From Ctena decussata (taxonomy: Eukaryota > Mollusca > Bivalvia > Lucinida > Lucinidae): a stretch of 64,000 nucleotides of DNA. The position numbers and the translations under genes are program-made. Positions 53,571 through 63,109 of the stretch are shown one piece after another (the stretch's first letter is position 1; each line of letters opens with the position of its first letter). The notes under the pieces were generated by a model. The model made no database searches. It saw nothing but the letters and a program-made list of their open reading frames with translations, and was not told where the DNA came from. The stretch spans positions 10,307,001 to 10,371,000 of the forward strand of contig OZ022502.1 of the NCBI GenBank assembly GCA_963989385.1, read 5' to 3'.

Positions 53571-54080
53571 AAACTGTAAGGTAAAACTTTAACATAAAAA
53601 TTTCTAAGTGTGACCTTGACCTATAGGTCATGTCCAAGGGTGAGGATGGTGCTGAATAAAATTACGGACCAATGTGTATCATCTTACCAAATATAATTCA
53701 AATTGATCCTAGGGTTAAGAAGCTATGAGACCTATTAAACCTTAATGTAAAACTTTAACATAAATTTTTTTAAGTCTGTGACCTTGACCTATAGGTCATG
53801 ACCAGGAGTGGGGATGCTGCTGCGTACAATTTTGGACCAATATCTGTCATCATATCAAATATAATTCAAATCAATCTAGGGTTAAGAAACTATGAGACCT
53901 TAATAACCTTATTGTAAAACTTTAACATAAAGTTTCTCAGTCTGTGACCTTGACCTATAGGTCATGACCAGGAGTGGGGATGCTGCTGTATACAATTTCA
54001 GACCAGTATCTATCATCATACTGGTATCAAATATAATTCAAATCCATCAAAGGGTTTAGAAACTATGAGATCCTAAAAAC
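53571..54080 (+). repeat. Family A core units (unit 2)
   Basis: Four units have the same landmarks as 51728-52140, one unit more than in unit 1. The last unit keeps 'tccatcaaagggtttagaaa'. Confidence 0.7.
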
Positions 54081-54090
54081 TTTCTTACTT

Positions 54091-54327
54091 GAGCTGCAGC
54101 ACAAGAAAACCAACAAAGTGGTTGTGCGCCCAGCGCAGACTCAGATCAGCCTAGGCATCCGCCCAGTCTGATCAGACTCTTTGCTAAGCGCTTAAAGGGT
54201 AGCTACGGGTCTAAGCGACCTCCATGCGAACAGCGAAGACTCTGATCAGACAGGGCGGATTTCCAGGCTGATCTGAGTCTGCGCTGGGCGCACAACCATA
54301 TAGTTGGTTTTCTTGTGTTGCAGCTCA
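54091..54327. mobile_element. GAGCC MITE
   Basis: It runs gagctgcagcacaagaaaac to ttttcttgtgttgcagctc, complete but with substitutions in the terminal base pairs that preserve complementarity (GAGCTGCAGC / GTTGCAGCTC). Confidence 0.9.
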
Positions 54328-54420
54328 TTTTAGCCTGCAAAGGCAGCAATTCTTGTCCTGAAAGGAGTCAATCACATGGATCTACTAAAGACTTTCCATC
54401 ATCTTAATCCATAAACATAC

Positions 54421-54524
54421 CTGGTTTTGAGTGACTCCGAGAAAGAGGCGGGATTATCTTGGTACAGAAATATAGGAAGTTCTCCACCCATTACCCAAAA
54501 TCGTAGGCTCAGCAACAATACAAC
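54421..54524 (-). CDS. TMTC1: TMTC1-like exon: start of DUF1736
   Basis: On the minus strand, acceptor gtactttacag|GTTGTA and donor ACCAG|GTATGT give 104 nt: 34 codons from phase 0 plus two bases (AG) that the next exon completes to Arg. The peptide has VVLLLSLRFWVMGGELPIF and QDNPASFSESLKT. The WVMGG...DNPASF stretch is a conserved luminal-loop block of TMTC O-mannosyltransferases just before DUF1736. A 17-kb intron separates it from the next exon. Short antisense ORFs over it are shadows. Confidence 0.95.
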
Positions 54525-54623
54525 CTGTAAAGTACAAATTAAGAAATGCTTAAAACATCCTTATAGCATAATGCAGCCACACAGATCAGCTTGTCCAGTC
54601 AAGCAGTCTTGTCAGAGCCATTT

Positions 54624-54795
54624 GAGCCGCGACACGACAAAACCAACAATGTGGTTGTGCGCCCAGCGCAGACTCAGATCAGCCTGGGCATCCGCCCAGT
54701 CTGATCAGAGTCTTCGCTGTCCGCATGGAGGTAGCTTAGACCCTTAGCTACCCTTTAAGCGCTTAGCGAAGAATCTGATTGGACTGCGCTGATAC
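54624..54795. mobile_element. GAGCC MITE, right arm lost
   Basis: It starts gagccgcgacacgacaaaac, is intact to 'aagcgcttagcgaaga', then decays at 'ctgattggactgcgctgata'. It explains the C-terminal half of the frame 54427-54747. Confidence 0.8.
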
Positions 54796-55161
54796 CCAGA
54801 TAGAAAAAATAAGCGCTTTCCAAAGAAACTGATACCACTTTACCCGGCGTTACTTTTAATTTTAAAGACTGTGCTTCCAGTTCGGTTTCCTCGGTGGAAA
54901 ATGCATCACTCGGTTCCCGATAATGGTATGAGGATGTTTAAAATTCTACTTTAGCCAACTCATTGTGACCCTTTTCAGTGAAAATTAAAAAAGTACGAAA
55001 CTTGAGGACGTGAACAAGGTCTAAGCGAAAGGCCGAACATATAAGACAAAAATCACTTTGAATGTTACGACAAACAAACGTAGTTTCTAAACTAAATGAA
55101 GTCTCGACAGTTAGTGAAATCTATGTAGATCCAGATAGGCTAATTCGTTATACTCACTTAC

Positions 55162-55300
55162 CGTTTTTAACCAATAATTCACCCGACTTTTGTAACCCGC
55201 TGTCAAATTTAATGACGGCGATTCTGATAAAAAGACCACAATCCGGCGTGAAAATACCGCATATTCGCCGTTCGTACCATTTTTCCGGCGTTTCGATTGG
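55162..55300 (-). promoter_or_regulatory. Candidate internal promoter and noncoding first exon in TMTC intron
   Basis: On the minus strand a CCAAT box (ccaatc, 55295-55300) leads into CpG-rich DNA (cgccgg, cgaacggcg, cgccgga) and a strong donor AACG|GTAAGTG (exon end 55162). The ATG frame inside stops after 23 codons, while another frame is open for 109 codons but lacks known motifs. The position, between the exons at 56245 and 54421, could start an N-truncated TMTC transcript. Confidence 0.3.
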
Positions 55301-55444
55301 ACGGGGTGTATCTTCTTAGGCAAGATAATATGGAGATAATTCCTCTTAATTCTCAATGAAAAGTGTATGTTGTTAAGACTAGTGATTACTTTTTTTGCAG
55401 GGTTTATTTTAATAGACTGTGACATTTTTATATCCAAAAGGATA

Positions 55445-56070
55445 CTCTAACCAGAAAAAGTGCCAAAAAAAAGCAGACAATAAAATTTACCTTTGCAAAA
55501 TTTACAAAAAAAGTTTGGTCCAATCTATCTCATATTCAGAACTCAAAGACTAGAGGGAAAACAGTGTTGATCCAGATGAAGCAGCTCATTATATGTGTTC
55601 AAATTTGTTAATAGTTATGTCTAGCGTCTTGCCTGTGACTGGTAGATGCAAGACATAGGCATTACTTTTCTGGTGCCATCTGCACTAAGGCTTAGCATTT
55701 TCTGTATTGTGATGGTGTGTGGACAGGCTATACAAGGCATTCCTCAGAGTTCTTGTCTTAAAATGTGTGTGTGTTAATTCAGATTGCTTACTGTAATGTG
55801 CATACGTATCAGGACACCTAAAAGTAATTAATTTTCCATTTGTCCCAAATGGAAAATTATATATTTTTAGATGTCCCAAAATTTAGGCACATTATGGTAG
55901 TTTCTTGGTGATATGTTGTAAATATGTTAAAGAGGGCCTCATTGAAGATTAGTGTTTTGCTAAATGTGTCACCCTCTATAAATAAAGTCTATTATTGAAC
56001 AGCCTTATCTGGATCTATGCTGTTGGAAAATTTACCTATTTTCCTTTCTGATGCTTTAAGTCTTAACCAA
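55445..56070. mobile_element. Family L MITE split by a later insertion
   Basis: The left half (about 55445-55600: agtgccaaaaaaaagcagac, 'agagggaaaacagtgttgat') and right half (about 56004-56070: 'ttatctggatctatgctgtt', 'tgatgctttaagtctta') fit together as one L element. The 400 bp between them include a family Q MITE. Confidence 0.6.
55789..55905. mobile_element. Family Q MITE
   Basis: 'tactgtaatgtgcatacgta' ... 'attttccatttgtcccaaat' ... 'taggcacattatggta' form an almost perfect palindrome. Sister of 37149-37256. Confidence 0.85.
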
Positions 56071-56244
56071 TTACCTAGATTATGAGCTGGCCATATGCAT
56101 ACAGTGCATACCCTGATCATTGATCTGACTAAAATCTGAGCTGGGTTTGCTAATCAGGTAGCTATCCCTGGGTTTGGGGACAATACACCAGTTTCTCTGC
56201 TTAACACTGCTGCTAACATTTTACAAAAGAAACGTCATACTTAC

Positions 56245-56317
56245 AAAGCCTGAGACAGTTAGGATTCTTCTTGTCAAAGGATAAATACTAGCTGACAATG
56301 ATCTTGAATGGCAAACC
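56245..56317 (-). CDS. TMTC1: TMTC1-like exon: variable linker before DUF1736
   Basis: On the minus strand, tatatttcag|G and TTT|GTAAGTATG frame 73 nt: one base plus 24 codons. The one-base entry completes the AG left by the upstream exon, and it ends in phase 0 as required by the next exon. The peptide, with RSLSASIYPLTRRILTVSGF, is not conserved by sequence but occupies the loop and the start of the transmembrane helix that reads on into VVLLLSLRF. It was found by phase logic and splice sites; too short for ORF scanning. Confidence 0.88.
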
Positions 56318-56364
56318 CTGAAATATACCATTGAAAGTCTAAATAAATGTACTGTTGGATGAAC

Positions 56365-56520
56365 ACGACTATGCAAACAGTGTTATACCTTATCAGACAG
56401 CTTGAGGTCTGCCCTGTAAACCCTATATAGCATGCACCCCTCCCCCACAACCACCCCCACCCCTCCCCACAACTGACCAACACTATCAGACTGTTACTAC
56501 AAACAGTACAACCTGCGTCT
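56365..56520. repeat. M-type scrap and C-rich tract
   Basis: 'gcaaacagtgttatacctta' is followed by a CCCCTCCCCCACAACCACCC stretch (about 56437-56470). The minus ORF 56274-56483 depends on it. Confidence 0.5.
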
Positions 56521-56687
56521 GATTTATAAATTCAAAATGATTTAACCTTATCAAAACTTATAATGCAGAGACACACATTAGGCAAGTTTTTAATTCGTAG
56601 ACAACTTTAGGGCAGCAACTGTATCTACTGGAAGCAAATGACACAATTATAAAGAGACAGACAGGAGAACAATAAGCTTCAATTTAC

Positions 56688-56861
56688 CTGAGAACTTCTG
56701 ACCGTGACAAGACTAGTATGTCATACAAAACACACACTCCAAGGGCAGTAACTCCTGTCTCCTTGCACAACATGGCCACTGCAGATGTCAGCAGACATAA
56801 TATGAACATGGACGGTCCCACCACACACTGAATTCCAGTAGCATTGTTAGCTCCTAAACTT
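56688..56861 (-). CDS. TMTC1: TMTC1-like exon: transmembrane block with KETGVT motif
   Basis: On the minus strand, acceptor taatttcag|A and donor CTCAG|GTAAAT give 174 nt: one base, 57 codons, two bases. A hydrophobic helix (FILCLLTSAVAML) leads into CKETGVTALGVCVLYDIL, the conserved K-E-x-G-[IV]-T block of TMTC proteins. The GVCxxYD variant is as in TMTC1. The entering base completes Arg from the preceding exon (AG+A). The start of the apparent ORF upstream of the acceptor is intron. Confidence 0.95.
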
Positions 56862-57167
56862 CTGAAATTAGATATAAGTATATAAGAATTCCATGAAAGG
56901 TGTTGTGACTTGCCCATCTGTGCAAAACAGATTAAACCAGAAAACTTGACAAAAATTTATGCTGAATGCCAAAACTGACTGAAAAGCATTACCTACGTCT
57001 TGCTTCTGCTAGTCTCAGTTAAGGTAATACATGGAGAAATTTAACCACAATATTACATCTTCAAATCAAAGCCTTATATCAACCGCTAGGACCATGTAGT
57101 TCATCCTACAGTATATTTGCATTAGATCACATAAAATGATGTAAAAAGTGTCCTCTCTTTTGCAGCA

Positions 57168-57371
57168 TTAAAAGACTTAAACTCCAGTGGCGAAAATAGC
57201 TGAATTTTCAAATAGTGTAGATCCTGAAGAGGTGGCTCATTATGAGCCACCTCATCAGCATCTATGCTGTTTGCCCTCTGGTCTCTGAATTCTCCATATG
57301 ATATTTCTTGGACAAGGCATTATTTTAAATTTTGCCAACTTAAATTTTGCTATCTGCTTTTTGGTGCTTAA
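57168..57371. mobile_element. Family L MITE
   Basis: 'aaagacttaaactccagtgg' to 'ctgctttttggtgcttaaag'. The palindrome 'gtagatcctgaagaggtggc' / 'gccacctcatcagcatctat' surrounds TCATTATGA. Confidence 0.8.
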
Positions 57372-57487
57372 AGCTATTCATGCTGTTGCACTGTTGACAT
57401 GTAACTGATTTGTTAACCAATAAATTGCTAAACAAGCAGACAATAAAAATTTATACTGTATGCGAAACTATTTTCATTTTCAGTGCT

Positions 57488-57709
57488 TTAACCCATTCCA
57501 TTCGGGATACCCTTTAGGGGAATCTGGGCAAATAGTTTGGATCCAGATCAGGCCACACAAACGTGTGATCTGATCTGAGATCCAAACTGTTTACTGCCTA
57601 GACATCATTTCTACAATAGTTAGACCAATATTGTCAAAATATTCTTGTTTTTTGATGCAGACGACAATTTCAGCAGACGACAAAAAATACCCAGAATGCA
57701 ATGGGTTAA
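57488..57709. mobile_element. Family S MITE (TTAACCCATT ends)
   Basis: 'ttaacccattccattcggga' and 'cagaatgcaatgggttaa' are inverted repeats. The internal palindrome is 'tttggatccagatcaggcca' / 'gatctgagatccaaactg'. The sister copy at 58911 is inverted. Confidence 0.85.
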
Positions 57710-58910
57710 AGTGTTAAAATGTTTTGTTTTTCAAATTCAGTCATATGTGCAAAGTGTTTGACTAGTTTTGAGATGAAAATAATGAAAACATAAGAAATCA
57801 ATTTAATTTATCTGACTCTTGCTCATTATCAAACTATTTTTTTTTCTCCACTGTTTCCGTCAACCATAACCATCCCCTCTCTCTTTACTTTTTTGTTCAA
57901 TTTGTTAAGTATATTTACTCACAGAAGTGTATTTACAAGATCTAAATGCATAAATTTCAACTACCAATTATCTGTTATTAATTGAATTATAGGGTCTCGA
58001 ATATGAACTTATTATGTGAACAGCAGAAGACCCCTGCCCCTCCATTTATTAGGAGCTCAATTCAGCACAATACCATTTATTTCATTTATCTGTTTTTCAA
58101 AATTTTTGTTATTAAGGTACTCAGAAGCAAGCAAGTATATTCAAGTGATTTAAAAGATATATAAATATTCTATCCACCAGTACTGAACTATATGATAGGT
58201 TCTTTACCCATACATGACTGGCCCACACTAGAAACCCTTCTTCAGAACTGTGCAGTCTTTCTTCTTTCTTTAATATCTGCATCCCATTAAGGATCACCGA
58301 GCATATATGTAACTTGTAAAATGTATCTTTTTGAGCACAATAAGGGGGTGCTAAAACAGTAATAAAAGTCCTGTACACATGCCTATTTACACAAAGATGA
58401 CTGGTGGGGGTTAGCTATGTACGTCCAAACTCTTCAGTATCCTCTCTGTATGAAGCTTGTAACACAAATCTGTTGTCATTCTTTCCAACATTATACACCA
58501 ATCTTTCCTGTTCAGGTTATCAAACCAACTGATATCCAGAAGTAGTTTTTTAATAGTCTGTGTGTTGCTAAATTGAGATTTCCATTGATTTGTTCCAATA
58601 AATGATATAACTGTTGATTTCACCTTTGAGTTAAACTGCTGTCTTTGATTAAAAAGAGATGAGCAGTATTACAACAGTCTTTTCAGAGACTTTGCTGACA
58701 GACATTGCCAAGGATGCATTTCAACACATACACAGGCATGCAAGGAAGCTCAGATTGTAGAATATGCAGGCTGGTCGCTGCCTCTAGTTTTTTTTTCATT
58801 TTCTAAGGAACTTTTAGCCTTGTTTACTACATTTGGTCTTAAAACTGAATTAACCTTGAATGCAAATTCCATTAAAACTGTAATGCCTTAACAGATTATC
58901 TTAACCCATT
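57710..58910. other. No recognised feature (intron DNA)
   Basis: AT-rich. The minus-strand frames 58121-58378 and 58411-58623 carry no family I recognise and no TMTC-compatible splice sites; they may be relics of an unidentified transposon. Confidence 0.4.
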
Positions 58911-59100
58911 GCATTCTGGGTATTTTTAGTCGTCTGCTGAAATTGTCGTCTGCATCAAAAATCAAGAATATTTTGACAATATTGGTCTAGAAATGATGTC
59001 TAGGAGGCAAACAGTTTGGATCTCAGATCAGGCCCCACAAACAGATCCAACCTGTTTGCCAAGATACCCCTAAAGGGGTATCCCGAATGGAATGGGTTAA
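58911..59100. mobile_element. Family S MITE, opposite orientation
   Basis: 'ttaacccattgcattctggg' to 'cccgaatggaatgggttaa', with 'ggcaaacagtttggatctca' and 'agatccaacctgtttgcc' as palindrome arms. It interrupts a family F unit at 59101. Confidence 0.85.
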
Positions 59101-59385
59101 GTTTTGTGAAATTCTAGTAATTGGTTACTTAGTTTTCGCATATTTTGGTGATTTTAAATCAAGGGCAATAACTCCTGCACTACTGCAGCCAGTCTGACAG
59201 AACCTGACGTGCATCATTGTAATTATAGTGATATCTACTTATTATAAAGTTTCATGAAATTCTGTTCAGTGGTTACTTTGTTATGGCTCCAGATAGACAA
59301 ACAGCTGGACAGAAGGAAAGAAGGACAGACAGACAAGTATTGCCTTCCTTTGCAGAAAGGTTTACTTCCCTTAAACTAGACTTCT
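59101..59385 (+). repeat. Family F unit and array 3' end
   Basis: 'tcaagggcaataactcctgc' and 'tttcatgaaattctgttcag' are followed by GACAGAAGGAAAGAAGGACAG and a small hairpin 'ccttcctttgcagaaagg'. Confidence 0.6.
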
Positions 59386-59485
59386 TCAGGCTGGTTATTC
59401 AGTAATGTTTCTTATTTCTTGCCCAGTTCAGAGACTTTCAGTCCACCTCCCATGTGTAGGGACTTTCTAAACAGTCCAACCCTAT

Positions 59486-59702
59486 AAGGGAGAGTCCGGT
59501 AATTTCGGACAGCCAGTAAATTTGGACAGTGACATTGTTTCCTTTATCTGTCAGTTGTTTGGAACTAAAACAAAAATGAAATAACTGGCCAAACAGTGAA
59601 AATACAGATGAGCCATCCCACCTGTATTTTCACTGTTTGCAATGGTATGTCCTAATTTACCCCCTTGTCCGAAATTTACCGATTCTCCCCTAGGGTTGTT
59701 CT
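59486..59702. mobile_element. Family T MITE (AGGGGAGAATCGGTAAATT ends)
   Basis: 'gggagagtccggtaatttcg' and 'cgaaatttaccgattctccc' are inverted repeats. The centre 'ccaaacagtgaaaatacag' / 'ctgtattttcactgtttgc' is palindromic. Confidence 0.85.
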
Positions 59703-59755
59703 GCCAGGGCATAATTTTGATGTGACACATAAGTACAACAAAGAGTTTTACCCAC

Positions 59756-59829
59756 CTTGTATAACAGATGAAAGAAGTCAGGAACAGTATACAGGATAAC
59801 AATTCTGCCATGCCAACAATACCCGATAC
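59756..59829 (-). CDS. TMTC1: TMTC1-like exon: IVG.AELL transmembrane block (most 5' found)
   Basis: On the minus strand, acceptor aatttttcag|GTATCG and donor ACAAG|GTGGGT frame 74 nt: 24 codons from phase 0, then AG. It encodes VSGIVGMAELLSCILFLTSF, the conserved 'A-V-[AS]-G-I-V-G-x-A-[ED]-L-L-[SA]' stretch and following helix of TMTC proteins (GRAD/GRAE in relatives; Met replaces Arg here). The upstream exon should end with the family's HP.HTEA block and lies beyond what I could find. The overlapping longer frames extend past the splice sites. Confidence 0.93.
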
Positions 59830-59869
59830 CTGAAAAATTATGTACAGCTCTAGAAACAAGTATCTTCAC

Positions 59870-59995
59870 TAAGTCTACTTTATTCCTTATGTATCTAAGG
59901 CTAGCCAAGGGTACTAAGTCTACTTTGAGCCTTGTGTATGTAAGAAATTGTGTATGTAAGAAACAAAGTGGACTTAGTACCCTTGGCTTGTGAAG
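59870..59995. repeat. Local hairpin with direct repeat
   Basis: 'agccaagggtactaagtcta' with ctttg pairs with 'caaagtggacttagtaccct' and tggct. Between them 'ttgtgtatgtaagaaa' is repeated twice. Confidence 0.75.
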
Positions 59996-60296
59996 ATGAA
60001 AACAAGAGACTAGACAATCTTTTTGCCTGTGTACAACTCTGACAGAGGTCACAGCATGCGCAAAATGTCAAAACACATTTCATGTCAGTGTAAGTGTGAT
60101 GTTAAATTGTTGTCATATCAATGTTGGTATAACATCATGATGTCACGAACTTACATTAATACTGTGTCACTTTATATTGGAAGCCAAACATGTGCAGGGT
60201 TTCAACAGTATGCTAAGAAGTAAGACATTCCCACCATTACAAGTTTGTCCTGAAGAAAGATTATTATATAACCTGACCCTGCCAACTGTTGGCAGT

Positions 60297-60335
60297 GGGA
60301 GTTTTCCCACTCCTTCTCCTCTGCCCTCCTGCATG

Positions 60336-60417
<82 letters not shown>

Positions 60418-60458
60418 CACGGACATATCCCCTTGAGGAGGAGTGGGAAAACTCCCAC
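60297..60458. repeat. (CA)n microsatellite within inverted repeats
   Basis: An uninterrupted CA tract at about 60340-60413 is flanked by 'tgggagttttcccactcctt' and 'aggagtgggaaaactccca'. All ORFs through it (poly His-Thr or Cys-Val) are artefacts. Confidence 0.95.
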
Positions 60459-60499
60459 TTAATCAAATAGTGTAACAGCCATTGTGAATTTGTGAATGG

Positions 60500-60933
60500 C
60501 AATGGTGCCTTTTACAAACCTAAAAGTACATGTATGTTCAAAACAAATCTTTTTGTTACATGGACTTGAAAACAATATTTCTGATGATGTTACTGTGAAA
60601 GCTTGTCCAGATTAAGCTGTTGTTTGCATATAGATATATGAATTAATAGTTGTATGTTTTAAAAAGAATCTAAACAAGTGTGCATATTTTTTTTTTTTGG
60701 CTAATGTGACATAGCATTTTGCCCAAAGTGTCCCATTATGCTGAGTCCTATTATAAATGTATAAGACAAGACATCACCTTTTTTTCATTGGAAAAATTCT
60801 AGATCAGAAGAAATTCTGACAACCTGTCTGATTCTCACGGCCATCCTTTGAAATTTTTCTTTTCCCAACTGCTTAACTTGGAAGTTTTAAACTGATATAA
60901 TATACTTTTCAGATTACTACTTATGGTTTTATT
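60500..60933. other. No recognised feature
   Basis: AT-rich with a poly-T run (about 60690). No splice-bounded ORF resembling TMTC 5' exons was seen. Confidence 0.4.
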
Positions 60934-61126
60934 TTAACCCTTAAAGTGCCAAACATGACAATACAGTGTAGATCCAGATGAGGCAGCTCAGTAAGGGCTG
61001 CCTCACCTGGGCCTAACCATTTCCCTTTAGTTTTTGAATTTTCGATGTGATCTTGGATCAACAGTTTTCTTGAATATTCATACACAAATTTTGTTTTCTG
61101 CATTATCTTTACAATTTAAGGGTTAA
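60934..61126. mobile_element. Family L MITE
   Basis: 'ttaacccttaaagtgccaaa' to 'ctttacaatttaagggttaa'. The palindrome is 'gtagatccagatgaggcagc' / 'ggctgcctcacctgggccta'. Confidence 0.8.
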
Positions 61127-61269
61127 AAACAAATGTCCTCAAGCATTCTCCTTTTAAATGACAAAATTATGTTTATTTAAATAAAATTTCTATTTAGCAT
61201 ATCATCAATTAGATCTCCTGTATATTTTCCTGGGCAAAAACAACAAAATAATGTTTAAAGGGCCCTGAC

Positions 61270-62247
61270 AACTCCAGATAAAAGAAGTACCATACTCTCC
61301 AGATAAGGAAAATACCATACTCTCCAGATAAGGGAAGTATCATACTCTCCAGATAAGGGAAGTACCATACTCTCCAGACAAGGGAAGTACCATTCTTTCC
61401 AGACAAGGGAAGTACCATACTCTCCAGATAAGGAAAATACCATACTCTCCAGATAAGGGAAGTACCATACTCTGCAGATAAGGGAAGTACCATACTTTCC
61501 AGATAAGGGAAGTACCATACTCTGCAGATAAGGGAAGTACCATACGCTGCAGATAAGGGAAATACCATACTCTGCAGATAAGGGAAGTGCCATACTCTCC
61601 AGATAAGGGAAGTACCATACTCTCCAGATAAGGGAAGTACCATACTCTCCAGATAAGGGCAGTACCATACTCTCCAGATAAGGGAAGTACCATACTCTCC
61701 AGATAAGGAAAATACCATACTCTCCAGATAAGGAAAATACCATTCTCTCCAGATAAGGGAAGTACCATACTCTGCAGATAAGGGAAGTATCATACTCTGC
61801 AGATAAGGGAAGTACCATACTCTCCAGATAAGGGAAGTACCATACTCTGCAGATAAGGGAAGTACCATATTCTCCAGATAAGGAAAATACCATACTCTCC
61901 ATAAAAGGGAAGTACCATACTCTCTAGGCAAGGGAAATACCATACTCTCCAGATAAGGGAAGTACCATACTCTCCAGATAAGGGAAGTACAATTCTTTCC
62001 AGATAAGGGAAGTACCATATTCTCCAGACAAGGGAAGTACCATACTCTATAGGCAAGGGAAATACCATACTCTCCAGATAAGGGAAGTACCATACTCTCT
62101 AGACAAGGGAAGTACCATACTCTCTAGACAAGGGAAATACCATACTCTCCAGATAAGGGAAGTACCATACTCTCCAGATAAGGAAAATACCATACTCTCC
62201 AGATAAGGGAAGTACCATACTCTCCAGACAAGGGAAGTACCATACTC
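61270..62247. repeat. 25-bp minisatellite, about 39 copies
   Basis: Unit ccagataagggaagtaccat + actct, period exactly 25 (for example 61449, 61474). Variants alternate ccag/gcag/ctag and aagggaag/aaggaaaa. The minus strand has no stop in any of the unit's three phases, which yields frames of up to 294 codons with a 25-residue period. The absence of a start context, the three-frame openness and repeat drift argue against a gene. Confidence 0.95.
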
Positions 62248-62639
62248 AACGTATTAAGGGAATGGACACTTGTTAGCTGTCAATGATTCATTAAGTCCTC
62301 TAGTGCAGTTACATTGTTTGCTGAAAAATTGTGAGGAGCTTTTGTTGCTGATAGTATTTTTACATATAATAATACAACAGAAAATTTAACAATGTCACTA
62401 GTTCAGAACAACTGGATCCAGGTGTCTTAACATTAAGGGCGATTATGGTACATGCGTTTTTTTTTTCTTTTTCTGAAGAGCTCACCAACTCATGAAATAT
62501 ATTCAAATATCTTAATCTCTCTTCATGTGTTTGCTTAAACCTAATCAGGCAAAAAAAACTTGTTTGAAGAGTATTAGATGATTTCTGAAAGGCTTAGATT
62601 ACTCTCTTTTTATATTGATTAATATAAATAAGGGGCCAA
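62248..62639. other. No recognised feature
   Basis: AT-rich spacer with a T run near 62459. Confidence 0.4.
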
Positions 62640-62864
62640 ATATTACTATTAATTGTCAAACCTATTGGGACAGCTTCATAAGCTACTGCTAATTTACTAT
62701 TATGTGATGTACCCAAAAACTTGGGTGAACATGGTGGAAGAGGGGATTACAAAATGACAAACAGTGCAGACCTTGAAAAGACTGCTCCCTTAGGAGCAGT
62801 CTGATCAGGGTCCGCACTGTTTGCTGTTGCACTTCTGTCCCCATATTTAGTGTCATTAAAATAA
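62640..62864. mobile_element. Family M MITE
   Basis: 'gacaaacagtgcagaccttg' / 'cagggtccgcactgtttgct' surround 'actgctcccttaggagcagt', with the outer part 'ccccatatttagtgtcatta'. Confidence 0.75.
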
Positions 62865-63109
62865 TTTGGTTTAATGAATTTACTTTCTATGAGGGATGGT
62901 TGCTTTAGGGTACTGTTAATCAAACCCCTTCACGATGTAAATGTAGGGTAACTTTAAATATTTTGCCCTCACCTGTTCCAGCTATTTATTTCCATTTCTA
63001 TTAAAACAGAAAAATATGTTTACTTTGCAAGAATTTAAAAAATAGCCATCAGAGGAGATGGCAAATCCCCCGACCGAAGACCCCCATGGGCCTTGGTAAA
63101 AAGGGTGCA

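Larger units (their letters stand above)
50115..54080. repeat. Tandem duplication, 2,071-bp period
   Basis: Bases at 50190 and 52261, and all matching landmarks to the right, are 2,071 apart. Unit 1 spans about 50.07-52.14 kb and unit 2 about 52.14-54.08 kb, including allowance for a MITE present only in unit 1. Both units carry an array end, the G-rich tract, an M-type fragment, a short family A element and family A core units. Confidence 0.9.

Noticed and set aside
55111..55437. 108-residue minus ORF as a TMTC exon
   Set aside because: Its phase does not fit between the exons at 56245 and 54421, which already join in phase, and the peptide has no TMTC features. Its DNA is kept only as a possible promoter/leader.
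60167..60502. Cys-Val and His-Thr repeat ORFs
   Set aside because: They are produced by the CA microsatellite on both strands.
61209..62093. 294-codon minus-strand ORF, the longest in the window
   Set aside because: It is the translation of a 25-bp minisatellite open in all three frames. There is no flanking exon, start context or splice logic to support a protein.
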